Source: Calendula officinalis
Taxonomy: Eukaryota; Streptophyta; Magnoliopsida; Asterales; Asteraceae
Assembly (NCBI GenBank): GCA_963853835.1
Contig: OY970827.1
Coordinates: 75,797,734-75,861,733 of the forward strand
DNA length: 64,000 bases
Direction: 5' to 3'
Shown: one piece after another, positions 59,432-64,000 of the stretch
How positions within the stretch are numbered: the stretch's first letter is position 1
How the letters are laid out: each line of letters opens with the position of its first letter
Position numbers and translations under genes: made by a program
Notes under the pieces: model-generated
Databases searched by the model: none
The model's input: only the letters and a program-made list of their open reading frames with translations
Told to the model about the DNA's origin: nothing

Positions 59432-60336
59432 ATGTGCTTTCATTTTCACCAGAAACTTAAGAATCAACTCTAGCACAATATTAAGAAAATGGCATATAAA
59501 TCTATTTGGAGTTTGAATAGTTCTAATCTTCTATAATTTATGACTAAACGGACAGAGATTTTACAAAATTGCCGACAAACATGAAATATCAGTCAAGAAA
59601 CTCATAAGATAAGGAAAACGAAAATTAGAGAGTTTTGAACTTTACATGTATCAACCTTTTGCTAGTTATAATACTCAACCAAGAAGCCTTCTGTATCCAC
59701 CGTTAATGTCACAGTTGAACGATTTGCTAAAACCTAAGGCTTGGAATTCGAGATCACACAACACCTTGTGTGGGTTCTCCAAATTCAGCTCCTCTCTCTT
59801 CTCTCTAGACCGTATTTTGGAGGGATCAAGTATTTGGTTTCTTGGTGATAAAGATACTTAACTTAATCAAATTAAAATTCTTAATTATCTAGTTATTAAC
59901 TAATAACTAAAAGATAATATTAGTTATCTTATGGATAATATTAAACTATATAATATTTAATTATCATCAATCTTTTAACTAAAGTTTAGAATTGGACTTG
60001 CCAATGCCTTAAAAACAGTTGCAACGGTTGAAGCAACTTAGGGTTAAAAAAAATATGGCCAACCCTGGTTTCCTCGGCCCGGTTTAAACCGATTTAGCCA
60101 AAAAATCGGCGGTTCATTTCAGCAAAAATCTTGCATATTGAACGACTATATTCAGCTCCAGTCCAACCATCCGGTCATTAAAACATTGATTATCATAAAA
60201 TGACAATTATGTATTTATATCATCAAATGTTACAGTTTAGTACATGTAATTTGTTACAATTTTGCTCCTTTTAGTATTTCATTATATTAATCATTTTGAC
60301 ATCATGAAAAGTTGAAAAATAAAAATAAATATAAAA
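59432..60336. other. Gene-free stretch between two tRNA genes
   Basis: AT-rich. The 71-codon frame at 59646-59861 has no recognisable domain. Nothing else supported. Confidence 0.35.
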
Positions 60337-60408
60337 TGCCCCCATGCAGGATCGAACTACAGACCTCCAGTTTACAAGACTGGCGCTCTACCACTGAGCT
60401 ATAGGGGC
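60337..60408 (-). tRNA. tRNA-Thr(UGU)
   Basis: On the minus strand it begins GCCCCTATAGCTCAGTGG and ends CATGGGGGCA, 72 nt. The anticodon loop CTTGTAA gives anticodon TGT. The acceptor stem GCCCCTA pairs with TGGGGGC. The B box is TAGTTCGATCC. A TTTT follows one base after the discriminator. No intron. Confidence 0.93.
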
Positions 60409-60858
60409 TGGACGACACGCTTTTTGAAGAATATTTATTAATTTAATTATCCTGTCCACATTTAAATTTTTTTGCTCAAGGTTATAAAAATCTTTTCTTG
60501 TCATTGATTAATTTATGGTTCAACGTGCTAGTTGTGTTCGAAAATGTAGAGCCTAAAACATGTAGCAGTTTAATTTTCATTTCTAGTGCATAACTAATTA
60601 GAAGCAATATTTGTTTTGTATGTTTGTGAATGCAACTAATTAGATGTGAATGCACCAATGTTTGTGTATGTTTGTGCTCCAACCTCACTATTTTACTTCA
60701 ATTCTACTTCTGAGTTAGGGTAACCCCGTATATTACTACGCAATACTCAAAAACATTTTTTTTTAATCAATATAAAATGTGGTACATTTTCAAAGATCAA
60801 CATAATACACACAACACGTGAAATCAAATTACAAACTTGCTTCTTAATTGAACATATA
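60409..60858. other. Spacer and 3' flank of SOBIR1
   Basis: AT-rich, probably including the SOBIR1 3' UTR. No other gene seen. Confidence 0.4.
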
Positions 60859-62754
60859 TTAATGCTCAATTTGAGCCAACATGCGCCCACAATCTTTACT
60901 ATTAGGCCTCTCTTTCGGATTATCAAGTGTACAAAAACAAGCAATCTTAAGAACAAGAAGCATTTGTTCCTCGTACCCGTTTCCCAAAAGCTTCGGGTCA
61001 ATCGCTTGTTTCGGGTCATCCGATGTCATAATCTTTCTCATCCATTTCACCAAACTTACTTCCGATGTGTGTTGAAAGAACTCATCCGAAGGAAGCTTTC
61101 CCATGACCAATACACCTAACAACACTCCAAAACTATAAATATCACATTTATCCGTAAATTTCATGGTTTGGTGATATTCGGGCGCGATGTAACCTAAAGT
61201 TCCCGCAACATTGGAACTCGTCATATGTGTGTCGGCTTCCGGGATCGATTTCGCGAGCCCGAAATCCGCGATTCGGGCCTCCATGTCATCATCTAGGAGC
61301 ACGTTAGCGGGCTTCAAGTCACGGTGCACTATACGAGGCGTGTGGTTGATATGGAGATACTCGAGCCCGGATGCAACCCCGATTGCGATCCGGTGTCTCG
61401 CTATCCACTCTAGTTCTCGTGTACCGTCTTGTACTTGTTGCAAAATGTCTTGTAAGCTCCCGTTTTTCATGAACTCGTAAACGAGGTAATGGCAATTTGG
61501 TCGGGACACGTGTGCGAGTAACGGTAGGACGTTCCGGTGACGGATTTGGCCCACGGTTTGGATTTCCGATCGGATTTGACGCATTTTTTTGTTGAGGGAT
61601 TTTGTGTCTTCTAATGTGAGCTCGGCTGCATCTTTTGATGGTTGTATGATTTTTTTAATTGCAATTGTTTTGATTTTTCCGTTTGGTATGTCGGTTTTGT
61701 ATACTTCACCACAACCACCTCTTCCGATGACTTGCAACGCCGCAATGGCGGTGTCATCCGTCAGAAACGCCAGCTCATCCGCCTTGATTGATTGACTAAA
61801 CATCGCCGGACCGGATTCGTTTCCTCTATTTTTTATCATAATCATAACCATATTAAAGAGAACCGAAACGATCATTGCGGAAATAATTCCGGCTATTGAT
61901 CCGGCAATGAACCCTAGAACCCAACCCAAGATTTTCCTTCTGTTGCTCTTTTTATGTTTATGAGTTTGAGTTTCCTCCGTTCCCGGCGCCGGTGCCGGAG
62001 CTTGAAGTTGGAGATTACTTTGATCGGAACGTTTGTTTCCAGTTTGATTTGTCGACGAATTTGTTGATTCAGCGAAGACGTAACGTCTCGGAACGTTTTC
62101 CGGCGAAGAAGATTCCAACCGGTTTAACTCCGGCACCGGGCCTTCCAAGAAACTATTGCCGGAGATGTTGAAAAACCGGAGGTTTCTAAATGAGCGTAAT
62201 GACACCGGTACTTTTCCGGTGAACATGTTGTTGTCGAGCGAAAGTTTTTCGAGGTTTGGAAAGTATTTCAAGAATCCCAAATCGCCTGAAAATTCATTGG
62301 TAGAAAGATCAACGATTCGCAGACGGAGGAGCGAAGATAACCCCGCCGGAACTTCGCCGGAAAATCTATTATTACGAAAGTTAAGAATTTCAAGTTTCCG
62401 GCAGCCGGAGATTTGAGGTGGAATATGATTAAGTAGATAATTGTTAGGGACAGACAGTATTTTAAGCTCCGACAACTCTCCAATATCCGGCGAGAGAAAA
62501 CCTCTTAGCCGTTGACTTTTGAAAACAATTCCGGTGACTTTAAGTGTATATGACTTGTTTGAAACTCTCCGTTCACATAGGACTCCAGCGGTACTGCATA
62601 GGTTTTCCTGGCCACTTAGATCGCCGGAGACACCTAAATCTTCAAGGATTGTCAATAGAGCATGGTGTTCGCCGGCGTCTAGGTTTAATCTAGCCTGAAC
62701 CAAGAGGTTTATTGTGAAGAAAATGAGTAGTGGGAGGTGAGTAATGGTGGCCAT
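60859..62754 (-). CDS. SOBIR1: SOBIR1 receptor-like kinase
   Basis: The single exon encodes 631 aa (Arabidopsis SOBIR1/EVR has 641, also intronless). SOBIR1 is the constitutive partner of LRR receptor-like proteins and signals with BAK1 in immunity and cell death at the plasma membrane. Seen: a signal peptide (about 1-21); an N-terminal cap with paired cysteines (53 and 60); about five LRRs (80-215); a short LQAPAPAPG linker (249-258); and a transmembrane segment (276-307) with the GxxxGxxxG motif GFIAGSIAG that mediates RLP association. The kinase (about 341-620) has loop GRGGCGEVYK, Lys367, HRD at 477-479 and DFG at 497-499. It is an RD kinase with all catalytic residues. The family-specific DDTAIAAL and TSSNVAGTLGYIAPEY segments support orthology over other LRR-RLKs. 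Confidence 0.95.
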   Translation of the reverse strand: MATITHLPLLIFFTINLLVQARLNLDAGEHHALLTILEDLGVSGDLSGQENLCSTAGVLCERRVSNKSYTLKVTGIVFKSQRLRGFLSPDIGELSELKILSVPNNYLLNHIPPQISGCRKLEILNFRNNRFSGEVPAGLSSLLRLRIVDLSTNEFSGDLGFLKYFPNLEKLSLDNNMFTGKVPVSLRSFRNLRFFNISGNSFLEGPVPELNRLESSSPENVPRRYVFAESTNSSTNQTGNKRSDQSNLQLQAPAPAPGTEETQTHKHKKSNRRKILGWVLGFIAGSIAGIISAMIVSVLFNMVMIMIKNRGNESGPAMFSQSIKADELAFLTDDTAIAALQVIGRGGCGEVYKTDIPNGKIKTIAIKKIIQPSKDAAELTLEDTKSLNKKMRQIRSEIQTVGQIRHRNVLPLLAHVSRPNCHYLVYEFMKNGSLQDILQQVQDGTRELEWIARHRIAIGVASGLEYLHINHTPRIVHRDLKPANVLLDDDMEARIADFGLAKSIPEADTHMTSSNVAGTLGYIAPEYHQTMKFTDKCDIYSFGVLLGVLVMGKLPSDEFFQHTSEVSLVKWMRKIMTSDDPKQAIDPKLLGNGYEEQMLLVLKIACFCTLDNPKERPNSKDCGRMLAQIEH

Positions 62755-62761
62755 TTACGGT

Positions 62762-62767
62762 GGTCAA
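62762..62767 (-). promoter_or_regulatory. W-box core (TTGACC) in the SOBIR1 leader
   Basis: Minus-strand GTTGACCA, eight bases before the start codon. W-boxes bind WRKY factors in defence genes. A second TTGACC lies at 62904-62909. The motif is short, so chance occurrence is possible. Confidence 0.35.
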
Positions 62768-62821
62768 CAGCGGAGATGATGACCGAAGTATATTACCGTT
62801 ATAACTAACATCTTGATCTGG

Positions 62822-62828
62822 TTTTATA
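62822..62828 (-). promoter_or_regulatory. Probable TATA box of SOBIR1
   Basis: Minus-strand CTTATAAAA, about 68 bases before the ATG. Confidence 0.5.
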
Positions 62829-62830
62829 AG

Positions 62831-63096
62831 TATATCGTTACATGCTCTGTATATTTGAAAATGTTAAGTGTGAATATAATATATTTTTCCAATTACAAAA
62901 CATGGTCAAACTTGCTTGTTTGAATGTCCTTTTCTTAGACCATGGAAAATTATGTTAAAAAGATATTTTTTTCCTACGTCGTGAAAGGTTAAAATATCAC
63001 TTTACTATATATCACATATAATATTTATAAATATTCAAGAAAGTTATATTAACCCCACTTAATTTATTTACATGTTGATAAAGTGATAAAATCAAA
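62831..63096. other. Upstream region of SOBIR1
   Basis: AT-rich promoter region containing a W-box core at 62904-62909 (minus). Nothing else seen. Confidence 0.4.
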
Positions 63097-63213
63097 CGGC
63101 TTATAACCTGGTAGTATGAAGATGATTAGATATACTACTGTGAGTTCAAGTCCTGGTTATGACAAAAATTGATGTAGATTTAATGTTTATGTGTGTTTGT
63201 CATTAAAAAAAAA
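63097..63213 (+). repeat. tRNA-derived SINE candidate
   Basis: A-box-like cttataacctggtagtatga is followed about 25 bases later by a B-box-like gagttcaagtcctgg, then a non-tRNA body with gtagatttaatgtttatgtg and an A9 tail (63206-63214). This is the structure of a plant SINE. Confidence 0.5.
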
Positions 63214-63319
63214 GTGAAAAAAACAATAATCATGACATTAGAATTATTGGGAATTTAATGAATATGTTGAGCATAACATAGAAGCGGCAAAATTCGATAA
63301 GACATAAGTCTAACATTTT

Positions 63320-63490
63320 TTGGGTTATAACATTTGTTCCTACTTATATGTCTATCAATTTAATCATGATAAGTATTAAAAATCAAGAAATGATATAAGA
63401 AAATAGATTGAATAGATTACACATGTCAAATTTAATAGAATATGAGAATATGAGTAGGAAGAAAAAGTATAAACAGATATCATTTCTCTA
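63320..63490. mobile_element. MITE family with agaaatgatattg ends, copy 4
   Basis: Shares ctatcaatttaatcatgata, gaatagattacacatgtcaa and gagtaggaag with copies 1-3; ends gatatcatttctct. Confidence 0.6.
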
Positions 63491-63494
63491 GAAA

Positions 63495-63965
63495 TAATTA
63501 GGATAGAGTAAAGCTTAATGAGTTCGGATCAAACATACGTTGGTCCCTCCAACCTGTTTATAAATTGGGTTGCGTTTGAGTTGGTTTATGTATAAATAAG
63601 TTGACTCGTCAACTCGTTTAGTTTATTACTATTTTTAATCCTCTTATTATTAATTGGATTTAGATTTTGTTACATTTTTATATGAATTTCAGATTTTAAT
63701 TTTTGTTAGTTAATTTACTGAAATCCTATAACGATTAACATTGTATTAGATTTTATTTTTTTATTTATTACAGACCAACATGGTTCTGACATGTTAACCC
63801 ATTTTGACCCACCATCATGTTAAGTTATATGGGTCAAATGAGTCGTGTCTAAATTACAATGTTTTTAATGTGTCCAGTTTAAAGCTGACTTAAAATTCTA
63901 AACATGTCATTTCAGAATTGACTAATTTTATCCTACCAACCCAAGTCCAACCCAATTGTCACCAC
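63495..63965. mobile_element. GGGTCA/AACCCA-word element, copy 2
   Basis: Relative of 36884-37355 in the same orientation: aatgagttcggatca, tttataaattgggttg, gtcaaatgagtcgtgtctaa, and an end aattgtcaccacta. Confidence 0.5.
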
Positions 63966-64000
63966 TAAATTTACTTCATATTATCTTTCCGAGAATAAAA

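Noticed and set aside
59646..59861. Possible small gene between the two tRNAs
   Set aside because: 71 codons without homology that I recognise, no promoter or splice features, and skewed composition near AT-rich sequence.
1..64000. A new defence or gene-cluster system
   Set aside because: The genes are unrelated single-copy plant genes on both strands. I saw no co-oriented set of unknown genes, array or recombinase that would suggest such a system.

Overview
This is a 64 kb piece of a plant nuclear genome, AT-rich and crowded with transposons. The genes are intron-containing and plant-specific: an AZG purine permease, a REF6-type histone demethylase, a BTB/TAZ protein, an ABCB15-type transporter and SOBIR1. 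An elongator tRNA-Met gene carries the short intron typical of plant nuclear tRNA-Met genes. The style of the repeats (CTCTTAATCATTCAGA-type MITEs, ACACGAC- and GGTTCGG-rich hAT-like elements) makes me think of an asterid, perhaps Asteraceae. That placement is an inference.

Layout. Positions 1-12.5 kb are gene-rich: AZG-like transporter (+, 1082-2731), a small conserved two-exon gene with no visible AUG (+, about 3447-4685), HAL3/PPC decarboxylase (-, 5067-5790 plus a leader exon near 6.45 kb) and a seven-exon REF6-like JmjC demethylase (+, 7266-12281). Positions 12.5-38.8 kb hold no host gene that I can support. This stretch is a nest of hAT-type, Harbinger, Stowaway, CACTA, Helitron and SINE-like insertions plus a decayed Ty1/copia retrotransposon (-, about 27.4-33.2 kb). 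From 39.3 kb genes return: a five-exon BTB-TAZ gene (+, 39304-41661), a papain-like cysteine protease lacking its first exon (+, 44802-46392), a copia integrase fossil (-, 46.9-47.8 kb), a complete eight-exon ABCB transporter (+, 49464-58477), tRNA-Met(CAU) and tRNA-Thr(UGU) (both -), and a single-exon SOBIR1 immune co-receptor kinase (-, 60859-62754).

The genes do not form a pathway. The window is best read as single-copy genes in a landscape of small non-autonomous transposons. Many transposons sit inside introns: REF6 introns 4 and 6, several introns of the ABCB gene, and the first surviving intron of the protease. Several hAT-type insertions can be delimited to the base by 8-bp target-site duplications (13911-14871, 23813-24362, 42183-42850). 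The Stowaway element at 18962-21225 carries a complete CACTA element and a Harbinger MITE, each with its own target duplication.

I found no CRISPR array, operon or defence island, as expected for a plant chromosome. The observations most worth a second look are these: the small gene whose conserved frame has no AUG; hAT-type elements whose interiors are built from one reiterated, self-complementary word per family; the CATG-palindrome element that expanded at 25.3-26.5 kb; the TTACTACTGATC word scattered through a retrotransposon LTR and its body; and the duplicated 5'-leader exon of HAL3.
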